This document shows, in pieces, positions 33,605-42,451 of a stretch of DNA of 56,484 nucleotides. The notes below the pieces were generated by a model that saw nothing but the letters and a program-made list of their open reading frames with translations, did no database searches and was not told the origin of the DNA. The position numbers and the translations under genes were made by a program. The DNA comes from Elusimicrobiota bacterium (lineage in GTDB: Bacteria > Elusimicrobiota > Elusimicrobia > UBA1565 > UBA9628): NCBI GenBank assembly GCA_023249645.1, contig JAHFCF010000012.1:20543-77026 (forward strand), in the 5' to 3' direction. How positions within the stretch are numbered: the stretch's first letter is position 1; each line of letters begins with the position of its first letter.

Positions 33605-34327
33605 ATGTCTCTGATCCTTGACAACCTAAACAAAATACGCTATTGCTTGCGCGCCGCGGCACAAAGATCCGGCCGCGACCCGGAGCAGGTCAGGCTCGTG
33701 GCCGTGACCAAATACGCTTCCCTGGAGCAGACCCGAGAGGTCATCGATTCAGGGCTCATCCAGGAGATCGGTGAAAGCCGCATCCAGGATGCGCAAGCCA
33801 AGAAGCAGGCCTTGGGCGAGCTGGCAGGCCGCGTGCGCTGGCGGCTCATCGGCCACCTGCAGAGCAACAAGGCGCGCAAGGCTGTGGAGATTTTCGACAC
33901 AGTCGATGCGCTCGACAGCCTGCACACGGCCGAGGCGCTGGAAAGGGCTCTGGCAGCCACTGGGAAGCTCATGCCGGTCCTCATCCAGGTCAAGCTCTCC
34001 TCCAGCGAAAGGCAGTCCGGCATCTCGCCGGAGGACCTGGAGGCTCTCTTGCCGGGGCTTAAAGCGTATCCGCATCTGAAAGCCGAGGGACTCATGGCCA
34101 TCGCGCCGCAAGTCCCTTCACCCGAAGAAGCCCGCCCGCACTTCCGCCGCATGCGAGAGCTCTTCGACAGATTTTTCTCAGGACGGCCCGAGGCTCAGCT
34201 CTCCATGGGCATGAGCGGCGACTATGAGGTCGCAGTGGAGGAAGGCGCCACCCTGGTCCGTCTTGGTTCCGTGGTTTTTAGTACCGATGGGTCCAAGGAC
34301 CCAAAGGTGCAGGAGGGTACTGCATGA
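33605..34327 (+). CDS. yggS: YggS/PROSC-family PLP-binding protein
   Basis: 240 aa alanine-racemase-fold protein that holds pyridoxal phosphate and balances vitamin B6 and amino-acid pools. The PLP lysine lies in 'VRLVAVTKYASLE'; 'QEIGESRIQDAQAK', 'RWRLIGHLQSNKARKA', 'VLIQVKLSSSERQSG' and 'LSMGMSGDYEVAVEEGATLVRLGSVVF' are the standard blocks. The ATG at 33605 gives 'MSLILDNLNKIRYCL', matching the family N-terminus; an in-frame TTG at 33572 lies in the direct repeat. The stop overlaps yggU (ATGA), a common pairing. Confidence 0.93.
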   Translation: MSLILDNLNKIRYCLRAAAQRSGRDPEQVRLVAVTKYASLEQTREVIDSGLIQEIGESRIQDAQAKKQALGELAGRVRWRLIGHLQSNKARKAVEIFDTVDALDSLHTAEALERALAATGKLMPVLIQVKLSSSERQSGISPEDLEALLPGLKAYPHLKAEGLMAIAPQVPSPEEARPHFRRMRELFDRFFSGRPEAQLSMGMSGDYEVAVEEGATLVRLGSVVFSTDGSKDPKVQEGTA

Positions 34328-34587
34328 TCGTGAAAGTCCGCGTCATTCCGAACGCAGAAGACAACGAAGTCGTCAGTCGCATCGGCAGCGTGCTCCGCGT
34401 CAAGGTCACGGCTCCGGCGATCGATGAAAAGGCCAATGCCGCCCTCACGGGCTACTTGGCGGAGTTCTTCGAGGTCCCCTCGCGCAGGGTCAACATCCTG
34501 CGCGGAGCCAACGGCCGCGAAAAGACCGTAGAGATCGTTGGCCGCACCGAGGAACAACTCAAAAGGGTGATGGAGTCGATACCCTGA
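34324..34587 (+). CDS. yggU: YggU/DUF167-family protein
   Basis: 87 aa. 'IVKVRVIPNAEDNEVVSRIGSVLRVKVTAPAIDEKANAALTGYLAEFFEVPSRRVNILRGANGREKTVEI' matches the whole DUF167 domain (strand-rich core with P-A-x-E/D-x-K-A-N). The function is unknown; the gene travels with yggS in many bacteria. It is followed by two small hairpins (34584-34603, 34608-34639) and a terminator. Confidence 0.9.
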   Translation: MIVKVRVIPNAEDNEVVSRIGSVLRVKVTAPAIDEKANAALTGYLAEFFEVPSRRVNILRGANGREKTVEIVGRTEEQLKRVMESIP

Positions 34588-34664
34588 ACGCGGTAGCGTT
34601 CAGGCACTGACGGCACTATTGGAAAATACGTTGCCGTCATGTGCCAGAATCCGAACACCGCACT

Positions 34665-34703
34665 GAACACCTGCGCCCTCACCGGGCGCAGGTGTTCGCT
34701 TTT
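34665..34703 (+). terminator. Rho-independent terminator after yggS-yggU
   Basis: 14-bp stem GAACACCTGCGCCC-TCACC-GGGCGCAGGTGTTC followed by GCTTTT. It ends eight bases before the mtnA start, so mtnA must use a promoter inside or just upstream of the hairpin, or read-through. Confidence 0.85.
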
Positions 34704-34710
34704 ATAATCC

Positions 34711-35730
<1,020 letters not shown>

Positions 35731-35737
35731 AGCAACT

Positions 35738-36073
35738 ATGTCATTTTGCGTTGTCCTGGTCACCTTACCAACAGCTAAAGTAGCACAGAAATTGGCCCGG
35801 AACCTGGTCCGACGAAAACTGGCTGCCTGCGTTAACATCATTTCCAATGCAACATCCATCTATCGTTGGGAAGGACGCATCCATAAGGATCGCGAACTCC
35901 TGCTAATCATTAAGACTCGCACTACAATCTTCAAGAAATTGTCTGCATTTATAACGACAAATCATCCGGCCCAGGTACCCGAAATCATCAGAGTCCCGAT
36001 TATGGGTGGCAATCCTACCTACATCGATTGGCTCGCAGACAACACAATTTCTTCAAAAAGAAAACATCAGTGA
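35738..36073 (+). CDS. cutA: CutA1-family divalent-ion tolerance protein
   Basis: 111 aa. 'CVVLVTLPTAKVAQKLARNLVRRKLAACVNIISNATSIYRWEGRIHKDRELLLIIKTR' followed by 'HPAQVPEIIRVPIMGGNPTYIDWL' is the complete CutA1 fold: ferredoxin-like, trimeric, with the A-C-V-N and P-E-I signatures. Its physiological role is unclear despite the copper-tolerance name. Codon use is AT-richer than in mtnA or the kinase, in line with acquisition inside the REP-B segment. The stop overlaps the GTG of maf (GTGA). Confidence 0.92.
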   Translation: MSFCVVLVTLPTAKVAQKLARNLVRRKLAACVNIISNATSIYRWEGRIHKDRELLLIIKTRTTIFKKLSAFITTNHPAQVPEIIRVPIMGGNPTYIDWLADNTISSKRKHQ

Positions 36074-36660
36074 CCCTCAGAAAACCACCGCGCCCGCTCA
36101 TCCTGGCGTCCGCATCCCCCAGGCGCCGCATTCTCCTGCGCCGACTTGGCTTGCGCTTTCGCATCATCCCTAGCCATGTGAATGAAAAAAGCCGTCAAAC
36201 AAACACCCGCCGCCTTGTGAGAGAACTTGCCTTGCGCAAGGCGCGGGACGTGGCGCGCCGAAACCCCGGGGCCATCATCCTCGGCGCCGATACCTTGGTC
36301 GTCTGCCGCGGCAAGATCATTGGAAAACCACGCAGCATCGCTGAATCCCGCCGAATACTCAATCTGCTCAACGGCCGCTGGCAGGAAGTCTACACTGGTG
36401 TAGCTGTGGTGGTGGATGGCGGACGTCGAATCTTCACGACAGCAGTCAAGAGCCGCGTCTTGGCACGACGGCTCGGGCCAGACGCCCTCGGTCGACTGGC
36501 GGGCAAACATCTCGACAAAGCTGGGGCCTATGCGGTCCAGGACCGCGACGATCCCTTCATCCAGCGCATCGAAGGCGACTACAACAATGTCGTGGGCCTT
36601 CCACTCAAAGCCACTCACAAGCTGCTGTGCCAGGCATTTAAAAAGTGCCAGGCAGTCTGA
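36070..36660 (+). CDS. maf: Maf-family nucleoside triphosphate pyrophosphatase
   Basis: 196 aa from GTG 36070 ('VTLRKPPRPLILASASPRRR'); the TTG at 36028 lies inside cutA. Maf enzymes hydrolyse non-canonical or excess nucleotides (dTTP, UTP, m5UTP or others). Markers are 'LILASASPRRRILLRRLGL', 'GAIILGADTLVVCRGKIIGKPRS', 'VYTGVAVV' and 'KAGAYAVQDRDDPFIQRIEGDYNNVVGLPL'. The last residues (KKCQAV) and the stop come from a degenerate REP-B copy, so a native tail may be lost. It is translationally coupled to cutA. Confidence 0.92.
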   Translation: MTLRKPPRPLILASASPRRRILLRRLGLRFRIIPSHVNEKSRQTNTRRLVRELALRKARDVARRNPGAIILGADTLVVCRGKIIGKPRSIAESRRILNLLNGRWQEVYTGVAVVVDGGRRIFTTAVKSRVLARRLGPDALGRLAGKHLDKAGAYAVQDRDDPFIQRIEGDYNNVVGLPLKATHKLLCQAFKKCQAV

Positions 36661-36666
36661 CACAGA

Positions 36667-37497
36667 TTAGACTAAGGCAGCAGCCTTGCAAACAGCAGAG
36701 TGCGCAATATTAAGGAAGCGAGATAATTCTGCGGCGCTCCAACCCATTCGCAATGCCTGGCGTATAAAACTTCCCCTGACGGCACTGATTGCGCGCCGGC
36801 GTGTGTGACCGCAAAGCTCTTCCAAAGATATTCCTCCTTCCCGCCCATATTGGGAAGCCAAACCCGCCAGATCGCAACGCTCCACACTCATTGGGGCAGA
36901 ATGGATCTTGGAAATGCCAATCACTGGGAGGGATAAGTCAACCTGAGAGTCGCTCATTTCCGCCAAGACGAATCGCTCATACGCAGCCCGGGCGAGCTTA
37001 ACCTCGGGATCAAAAAGAGTCAGGGGAAAGGCCCAATCGACGATATCTGACCCGGGCATCCCCAAATACTCTCCATGCCCTGACCAGGGCCAGCGTTCAG
37101 GAAGCTCCACCAAGCCCGCCTTCACAGGATTGAGATGGATATAGCGAAGCAGCCCGAGGAATTGAGCGTCGCTTCGGCACAGAACAGATTTAAATCGATC
37201 TTGGAATAGATGTCCGCTGCGTTCAGCATGACGATTGATATAACGAGCATAAATCGTCAGCATGCGATGCATGATGCGCGAAAGAGAGATATTTTGGATG
37301 CGCACCAAGAGATGGACATGATTGGACATAAGACAATAAGCGAAAAGCTCGAATGGATAGATTCTCTTGGTCTTTGCCAAAATATGCAGAAAGACAGGCC
37401 AATCCCCGGGGCTCTTGAATATATCCTGTCCCCAATTGCCACGTGCCATGACATGGTGGATGCTGCCGGGGGGACTTTCTCTGGGAGGTCTGGGCAT
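36667..37497 (-). CDS. RAYT-type Y1 HUH transposase (RAYT-2)
   Basis: 276 aa from 'MPRPPRESPPGSIHHVMARGN'. The IS200/TnpA-like single-strand transposase domain has its HUH metal site at H60-x-H62 in 'LMSNHVHLLV' and candidate catalytic tyrosines Y83/Y86 in 'IYARYINRHAERSGHLFQDRFKS'. 'YIHLNPVKAGLV' is a typical REP-associated transposase block. The C-terminus (about 240-275) is helix-turn-helix-like. An ATG at 37554 is in frame and lies in the flanking REP-B repeat; it would add 'MTLIFARSG...'. Flanking REP-B copies on both sides are the likely recognition hairpins. Confidence 0.88.
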   Translation of the reverse strand: MPRPPRESPPGSIHHVMARGNWGQDIFKSPGDWPVFLHILAKTKRIYPFELFAYCLMSNHVHLLVRIQNISLSRIMHRMLTIYARYINRHAERSGHLFQDRFKSVLCRSDAQFLGLLRYIHLNPVKAGLVELPERWPWSGHGEYLGMPGSDIVDWAFPLTLFDPEVKLARAAYERFVLAEMSDSQVDLSLPVIGISKIHSAPMSVERCDLAGLASQYGREGGISLEELCGHTRRRAISAVRGSFIRQALRMGWSAAELSRFLNIAHSAVCKAAALV

Positions 37498-37556
37498 ACC
37501 TTCTATACGATCGAGAGGCAAAAAAGTTCCCGACCGAGCAAAAATAAGTGTCATTA

Positions 37557-37585
37557 GTGACTGCCTGGCACGCTTTTAGTAAAAT
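37557..37585 (+). promoter_or_regulatory. Putative promoter of the histidine kinase, -35 in REP-B
   Basis: GTGACT (37557-37562, inside the REP-B repeat), 17-nt spacer, TAAAAT (37580-37585), then 6 nt to the ATG at 37592. A leaderless transcript is predicted. Confidence 0.4.
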
Positions 37586-37591
37586 CCCGCA

Positions 37592-39010
37592 ATGCGCTTA
37601 AGTCTGCGGCTGGCGTTGGTCTTCTCGTTCTTCGGCTTGGCCATTGCCGCTGGTTTTTTGACCCGCCATGTCCGCGTGGTGAGACGGGAGGCCTATGAAC
37701 GCTCGAGTCGCATGGCCCAGCAGACCTTGGCGGCCGTGCAGGCCTTGATCGCGGTGGAGGCCCGCGCCAACCGCTACAATGAGCTGGGCGGCAACCTCGC
37801 GGCTCTGGTCCGACAGGCCGGCATCGCTATGGTCGATGTCCGGGACCGCCGGGGCCGCCGGATGCTCCGCCGCCTCGATGACCTACGCCTGCTGGCTCGC
37901 GTCCCACACCCGGGAGTGTCCATCGAACGGGTCACGGACGGCGTCTATGACGTAGAGGCTAAGGTCCCCTTGGGCACGCACGGCCTTGGGACGGTCATCG
38001 TGGGCTATCACACGGTAGAATTGGAAGCGAGACTGGCCGAACTCGAGGTCGAGGCCGTGCAATGGGGGGCGACGGCATTTTTGGGGATCGTGCTGACGGC
38101 ATGGCTCATGGGCTCGTGGTTCGGCTGGCGCCTGGAGCGGATCCTGCCTCGCCTGGAGGCTCTGCCCAAAGACCCGGAGAAATTCAGGCCGCTGCGAGGA
38201 GCCGAAGGGACCGACGAGGTGGGCCGCCTCATCGGGGTCTTCAACCGCATGGGAGAGATCCTGAAGGAAGAGACCCGGCGCCGCCGGGAGGCGGAGGCCG
38301 AGAAACGCGAACTCTCCGCCATGCTGGTCCACGACCTCAAGACTCCACTGACCGTGGTCCGGGCCGGGATCTCTCTTTTAGACGAAGTGCTTGCCGAGGA
38401 AAAAACAGGCTCACCACGAAAGGGGGAACGCGCGCGCCTCTCTTCCAGGCGCACGTTCGAGCTGCTGAACATATCGACCGACCGCCTGCAGAGGATGGTC
38501 GAGGACATCCTGCAGCTTTCACGCTTGGAGGAGATCCCCGGGTTAAGAGAGGCCAAGGCTGTTGATTTGGCATCGATGGCCGCCGCGGCGGCCAAGGATT
38601 TCGAGCTCATCACCGGCGGGCGCAAACAGCATCTGGCGGCTGACATCCCAGAGGACCTCCGGGCCGTGGTCCAGGGAGACGCGTTCCTTCTACGCCGCGT
38701 CGTCGACAATCTGATGCACAATGCCGTCGAACACACTCCCCCAGGAGGCACGATCGCTATCGGGGTGCGCCTGCATGGCAACAAGGTCCGCGTCGAGGTT
38801 TCCGACAGCGGCCCGGGCATCCCTCCCGAGGCTCGGCCCGAGATCTTCCGCAAGTTCTTCCAAAGGGACTTCAAGCGCCATGTGGGCAATGTCGGCTTGG
38901 GATTGGCCCTCTGCCTCAAAGTGATCCAGCGCCATGGCGGAATCATCGGGGTCGAGGATGCCCACCCCCATGGCGCCTGCTTCTTTTTTGAAGTGCCTGG
39001 TAGTCACTAA
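37592..39010 (+). CDS. Membrane sensor histidine kinase
   Basis: 472 aa. Transmembrane helices at about 7-24 and about 155-176 enclose an extracytoplasmic sensor region (about 25-150). A HAMP-like linker comes next, then the DHp domain with H247 in 'LSAMLVHDLKTPLTVV'. The ATPase domain has the N box 'RRVVDNLMHNAVEHTPPGG', G1 'VSDSGPGIPPEARPEIF' and G2 'GNVGLGLALCLKVI'. No response regulator is adjacent; the stand-alone receiver at 10.0 kb is a distant candidate. The final residues (PGSH) and stop derive from a REP-B copy, in a position where a few native residues are normally dispensable. Confidence 0.92.
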   Translation: MRLSLRLALVFSFFGLAIAAGFLTRHVRVVRREAYERSSRMAQQTLAAVQALIAVEARANRYNELGGNLAALVRQAGIAMVDVRDRRGRRMLRRLDDLRLLARVPHPGVSIERVTDGVYDVEAKVPLGTHGLGTVIVGYHTVELEARLAELEVEAVQWGATAFLGIVLTAWLMGSWFGWRLERILPRLEALPKDPEKFRPLRGAEGTDEVGRLIGVFNRMGEILKEETRRRREAEAEKRELSAMLVHDLKTPLTVVRAGISLLDEVLAEEKTGSPRKGERARLSSRRTFELLNISTDRLQRMVEDILQLSRLEEIPGLREAKAVDLASMAAAAAKDFELITGGRKQHLAADIPEDLRAVVQGDAFLLRRVVDNLMHNAVEHTPPGGTIAIGVRLHGNKVRVEVSDSGPGIPPEARPEIFRKFFQRDFKRHVGNVGLGLALCLKVIQRHGGIIGVEDAHPHGACFFFEVPGSH

Positions 39011-39020
39011 TGACACTTAT
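38991..39020 (+). repeat. REP-B repeat at the kinase/membrane-protein junction
   Basis: AAGTGCCTGGTAGTCACTAA then TGACACTTAT: a REP-B copy with a 2-nt gap and two mismatches. It supplies the kinase stop (CAC TAA) and, overlapping it, the ATG of the next gene (TAATG), so one repeat joins the two reading frames. Confidence 0.75.
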
Positions 39021-40110
39021 GATCCGCGATGCGCTGTCGGTGCCGTTGCGGCCCCGGGCCATCCTCGCGCAATCGGCCCAGCAGCCGGCTCCCTCCTACG
39101 CCGCCATGCTCCTCAACTTCCTCGTTTTCGCAGCCCTCGCCGCGCTCATCGCCGCCATCAGCACGGCCACGCGGCTGGCGCCAGACTTCGCCTGGCTCTT
39201 GCCCATGGCCCAGGCCTGGGCGCTGGCGCACCCGCAAGCCTCCCTCGCCATCGCCGCCGGCGCCGGGCTCACGATGATCCTCTCAAGCTTTTACGCCGCA
39301 GCCGTCCTGCACGGCCTCATGCTCCTGTGCGGCGCCGAGGGAGGCTTCGCGCGCAGCTATCAGACGGTCTCCCTGCTGGCGCCCCTGCTCCTCATCCAGG
39401 CCCTGCTCAATGGGTTTTCCGGGGTCTGGATCCTGCCCACGCTCTTATCCGCCTATCTCGCCGTCGAAGCGGCGCGGATCCTGCATAAGGCCTCACCCTG
39501 GCGCGCCGCAGCGGCTTTCAGCCTGGTCGCCGCCTTGGGACTCGCCGGACAATGGTGGGCGCGCGCGCAAGCGCGCCAGGGGCTGGAGGCGTGGAACGCG
39601 GCGACGACCATCAGCCGGCTTGCGCAGAGCCCGGCGGGCCATGGCGAACCACCGGAGGGGGAGGCGAAAAAAGAACTGCCGGCGCCTTGCAACCCCCAGG
39701 AGACTCAATGCAGTGCCTGGCCGTATGGAAAAGGGCCAGGCCCATCGAACGCCGCGCCTTCCGGCTTGGACTATCTCCTATCTCCGCCAAACAGCGCCCC
39801 TGTCGCCAGCTCCGCGATCCCGCAACCATCCGCGCCGCAAGCCGCCTCCCAGATGATGCAGCCGGTCATGGACATGCTCAACGATCCCAAGCTGACCGCC
39901 GGCATGCCGCCTGAAGCGGCCCAGCAGATGCGCCAGCTTCAAGCCATGATGCAGAAACTCCAAGGCGCCATGGCCGACCCCGCCAGCCTCTCTCCCCAGG
40001 AGAAAGCGCAGATGGCGCGCCAGTTCCAGACCATGGCCGCGCAGATGCTGTCCCAGATGCCAAAGCCCATAGGCGCGTCGTCTCCGGCCAAGGACTCCCA
40101 TGCGCCTTGA
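39010..40110 (+). CDS. Membrane protein with Yip1-like helices and a Gln/Met-rich tail
   Basis: 366 aa. It starts 'MTLMIRDALSVPLRPRAILAQ'; the first codons come from a REP-B repeat, so the ATG at 39019 ('MIRDALS') may be the older start. Five hydrophobic helices lie between about 35 and 185 (e.g. 'MLLNFLVFAALAALIAAIS', 'LLAPLLLIQALLNGFSGVWILPTLLSAYLAVEA'), reminiscent of the Yip1-domain family. Then comes a soluble tail rich in Pro, Ala, Gln and Met (about 270-360, 'AAQQMRQLQAMMQKLQGAMADPASLSPQEKAQMARQFQTMAAQM'). Function is unknown. It overlaps the SDR gene by 11 bp. Confidence 0.6.
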   Translation: MTLMIRDALSVPLRPRAILAQSAQQPAPSYAAMLLNFLVFAALAALIAAISTATRLAPDFAWLLPMAQAWALAHPQASLAIAAGAGLTMILSSFYAAAVLHGLMLLCGAEGGFARSYQTVSLLAPLLLIQALLNGFSGVWILPTLLSAYLAVEAARILHKASPWRAAAAFSLVAALGLAGQWWARAQARQGLEAWNAATTISRLAQSPAGHGEPPEGEAKKELPAPCNPQETQCSAWPYGKGPGPSNAAPSGLDYLLSPPNSAPVASSAIPQPSAPQAASQMMQPVMDMLNDPKLTAGMPPEAAQQMRQLQAMMQKLQGAMADPASLSPQEKAQMARQFQTMAAQMLSQMPKPIGASSPAKDSHAP

Positions 40111-40807
40111 AGGCAAGACCGTCCTGGTCACGGGCGCGGCCCAGCGTATCGGCCGCGCTATTGCTGTTGCAATAGCACAGCGCGGGGCGCGGGTCGCCGT
40201 CCATTTCCACCGCTCCCGTAAGGAAGCGCACATCCTCGTCGAGGAACTGCGCGCCGGTTCCTGTGAGGCAGAAGCCTTTCAAGCCGATCTGGCTGACGTG
40301 AAAGACACGCGCCGGCTGGCCCGAGCCGTGCTGCGACGCTTCGGCGCTGTCCATGTTCTTGTGAATAACGCCGCGATCTATGAAAGGACTCCTTTCGAGA
40401 CCGTTTCCCCGGCTGACTGGGACCGTTTCCTCGACACGAATCTGCGCGCACCCTTTTTCTTGAGCCAGGCCTTGGCCCCGGCCATGCGCCGGGCCAAGCA
40501 AGGCAAAATCATCAACATCGCGGACTTCTCAGCCCTGAAGCCCTGGCCCGACCGAATCCCTTACTGCGTGTCCAAGGCCGGACTCCTCTGCCTGACCCAA
40601 GCCTTGGCCAAGGAGCTCGCGCCCCGCATCCAAGTCAGCGCCATCCTGCCCGGGGCCTTTCTGCTGCCTGAAGGCGCAAGCGCCGAGTACGCCCGGATCG
40701 TGGCCAACGCATCGCCCCTCAAGCACCTCGGCTCCCCAGAAGACGCCGTCAAAGCCGTCCTCTACCTCATCGATTCCGATTGGGGTCAGGTCTTGACTTT
40801 TGACTGA
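40100..40807 (+). CDS. Pteridine-reductase-like short-chain dehydrogenase, C-terminus replaced by REP-A
   Basis: 235 aa SDR. NADP-binding 'VLVTGAAQRIGRAIAVAIAQRGARVAVHFHRSRKEA' with the R-x-x-G and H-x-R-S pattern of FolM/PTR1-type pteridine reductases; 'VHVLVNNAAIYERTPF'; catalytic Y155-x3-K159 ('IPYCVSK'); and 'AILPGAFLLPEG'. SDRs of this type end with xTGQVLxVDGG plus a short tail. Here the frame runs into the REP-A arm and ends 'DWGQVLTFD'-stop, so the native Gly-Gly end is missing and the repeat by chance or selection mimics it. It was probably in one operon with queD, now separated by the RAYT-1 unit. Confidence 0.8.
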   Translation: MRLEGKTVLVTGAAQRIGRAIAVAIAQRGARVAVHFHRSRKEAHILVEELRAGSCEAEAFQADLADVKDTRRLARAVLRRFGAVHVLVNNAAIYERTPFETVSPADWDRFLDTNLRAPFFLSQALAPAMRRAKQGKIINIADFSALKPWPDRIPYCVSKAGLLCLTQALAKELAPRIQVSAILPGAFLLPEGASAEYARIVANASPLKHLGSPEDAVKAVLYLIDSDWGQVLTFD

Positions 40808-41857
40808 GAGAGTCGCTCCTGGATGCGCGCATGCAGTTGATTCAGTGCCGCATCCACAGCCAGCCGCGATTTGATCCATGACGCGCTGCGGCTGATGCCG
40901 GAAGGGCTCAAAGCGTAGCGTCCGGCGACCTCGCGCAAGGACAAACCTGCTTCTTCTCGGAGAAGGAAGATTTCCAAAGCCTGGCGGGGATATTGATCGC
41001 GCAACGCGCGCGTGGGTGGCGGCGTCGGCGTTCCCATGACGCCGCAGACAGCCTCCAAGACATCTTCCGGCATGGGCCGGTTCATCAGTTGTCCGCGCTG
41101 AGAGTATTCCTCAACGCGCGTCACGCGCTCCTGGACTTGCTCGCGCATCTTCAGGATGAACTCTTCACCGCCCAAGAACACCTGCCCGACGGCTGCTTTT
41201 TCAGGGTCTTCCTGCGCGACTTCCTCTAAAAAAAGAGCGTAACTTTTTGCGCTGCCATCAAAGCGTCCCAACGCAGCATCTAGCTCAAGCCACACCGGAG
41301 CCTCTCTTAAACCCAGAAAATCACGGCAGCTGCTCCATTCATAATCCCAAGGATGCGCGACCAGCTCGGCCTTGACCGGATTTTGATGGATGTAGCGATG
41401 GAGGGCCAGATAATACGAATTGCCGTCCAACAGCAGAGCCTTGTAGCGGCCCTGAAAAAGATGCCCGACGCGGTCATGGCTCTGGTTGAAATACTGGCTG
41501 TAGAGCCCGTTGAGCCGATGCAAGCCGGCGCCCAGCTCGCCCCGCGGGGTTTGGATGAGCAGATGATAATGGTTCGCCATCAAGGCATAGGCATGAATGC
41601 GAAAGTCATGCCTGGCGGCCGTCTCGCCGACCAAGCGGAGGAACTCGCGGTGGTCGGCATTAGTAAGGAAGATGTCCTGGCGCCCATTGCCGCGGCTCAG
41701 GACATGGTAAAGCGCTCCCGGAAATTCCAGTCGAAGTGGTCTTGCCATACAATCCATACGATCGAACCTCGAAAAAGTTCCCGCTCCGTCTTAGAAAATC
41801 GGACCCGCCGATCATTTGCTATGATGTCTTCTCAGTCAAAAGTCAAGACCTGACCCC
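40782..41857. mobile_element. RAYT-1 transposable unit with perfect 28-bp inverted ends
   Basis: REP-A ends at 40782-40809 and 41830-41857 are perfect inverted copies (GGGGTCAGGTCTTGA then CTTTTGACTGAGA). The 1,076-bp unit carries one RAYT gene reading leftward. The left end provides the C-terminus of the SDR gene (rightward) and, on the other strand, of the transposase itself; the right end finishes one base before the queD ATG. No target duplication is visible. Related ends occur at 13.6, 22.4, 31.0, 42.4 and 44.3 kb. Confidence 0.88.
40786..41748 (-). CDS. RAYT-type Y1 HUH transposase (RAYT-1)
   Basis: About 320 aa from 'MARPLRLEFPGALYHVLSRGN'; an ATG three codons upstream is less typical. 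HUH site H60-x-H62 ('LMANHYHLLIQT'), candidate tyrosines Y83/Y86 ('LYSQYFNQSHDRVGHLFQGRYKALL') and 'YIHQNPVKAELV' show the IS200-like Y1 fold of REP-associated transposases. A C-terminal helix-turn-helix ('LSLREVAGRYALSPSGISRSASWIKSRL') could bind DNA. Its last codons (SQSKVKT) and stop are read from its own terminal repeat. The residue positions of the catalytic motifs match those of RAYT-2, although the two genes are clearly diverged. Confidence 0.9.
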   Translation of the reverse strand: MARPLRLEFPGALYHVLSRGNGRQDIFLTNADHREFLRLVGETAARHDFRIHAYALMANHYHLLIQTPRGELGAGLHRLNGLYSQYFNQSHDRVGHLFQGRYKALLLDGNSYYLALHRYIHQNPVKAELVAHPWDYEWSSCRDFLGLREAPVWLELDAALGRFDGSAKSYALFLEEVAQEDPEKAAVGQVFLGGEEFILKMREQVQERVTRVEEYSQRGQLMNRPMPEDVLEAVCGVMGTPTPPPTRALRDQYPRQALEIFLLREEAGLSLREVAGRYALSPSGISRSASWIKSRLAVDAALNQLHARIQERLSQSKVKT

Positions 41858-42268
41858 ATGCGCTCCACCAGCGTCACGCGCGTCATCCATTTCTGCTACG
41901 GCCACCGGCTCCTCGGCCATGGCGGCAAATGCCGGCATCTGCACGGCCACAACGGCGTGATCGAGGTCACGCTGCGCCGCCGGCGCCTCGACCGGCTCGG
42001 CATGGTCGAGGATTTCGAGCGCATCAAGTCCGGTATCGCGAAGTGGGTCAAAAAGAACCTCGACCACAAGATGCTGCTTGACTCGCGCGACCCCTTGGCC
42101 AAAATCCTGCGCAGCGAGGGCGAGCCCGTGGTCCTCATGAAAGGCAACCCTACCGCCGAGAACATCGCGCAGTTGGTCTATGGAAGAGCCAAGCGGCTCA
42201 AGCTCCCGGTCACACGCGTGCGCCTGTGGGAGACCCGCGACTCCTGCGCGCAGCATCCCGCCGCCTGA
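41858..42268 (+). CDS. queD: QueD/6-pyruvoyltetrahydropterin synthase family protein
   Basis: 136 aa. The zinc ligands H16, H29 and H31 and the catalytic C25 lie in 'CYGHRLLGHGGKCRHLHGHNG'; 'GMVEDFERIKSGIAKWVKKNLDHKMLL' and 'NPTAENIAQLVYGRAK' follow, with 'VRLWETRDSCA' at the end. The family makes 6-carboxytetrahydropterin (queuosine path) or 6-pyruvoyltetrahydropterin. The ATG is the first base after the RAYT-1 unit, so its native leader is gone; a TATGAT box at 41820-41825, inside the element, may drive it. The neighbouring pteridine-reductase-like SDR supports a pterin role. Confidence 0.9.
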   Translation: MRSTSVTRVIHFCYGHRLLGHGGKCRHLHGHNGVIEVTLRRRRLDRLGMVEDFERIKSGIAKWVKKNLDHKMLLDSRDPLAKILRSEGEPVVLMKGNPTAENIAQLVYGRAKRLKLPVTRVRLWETRDSCAQHPAA

Positions 42269-42325
42269 TTCCGGGGACACCTTACTGAATTCAAGAAGTT
42301 TTAAAGTCCCGCTGCGCACCCCTCG

Positions 42326-42449
42326 GACCTGACCCCGCTATTTTTTCTCAAGGATTCCGCAGCGATAATCCATACTCATGAAGGCACCCGCCCGGCCGCG
42401 CGCAAGTGGTATAGTCAGGCGTCTGAGTCAAAAGTCAAGACCTGACCCC
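42326..42449. repeat. REP-A-edged repeat, copy 1
   Basis: Begins GACCTGACCCC (42326-42336) and ends with a near-complete REP-A copy (42422-42449, one mismatch in the arm). Between is CGATAATCCATACTCAT followed by a GGCCGCGCGC tract, shared with 44165-44209. The 183-bp gap between queD and the ATPase gene is largely this repeat. The ends are in the same orientation, unlike the inverted REPIN pairs. Confidence 0.6.
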
Positions 42450-42451
42450 AT

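Noticed and set aside
34703-34708. TATAAT two bases before the mtnA ATG as a leaderless promoter
   Set aside because: Transcription would begin inside the coding region past the ATG; it is better explained as the AT-rich tail of the terminator hairpin.
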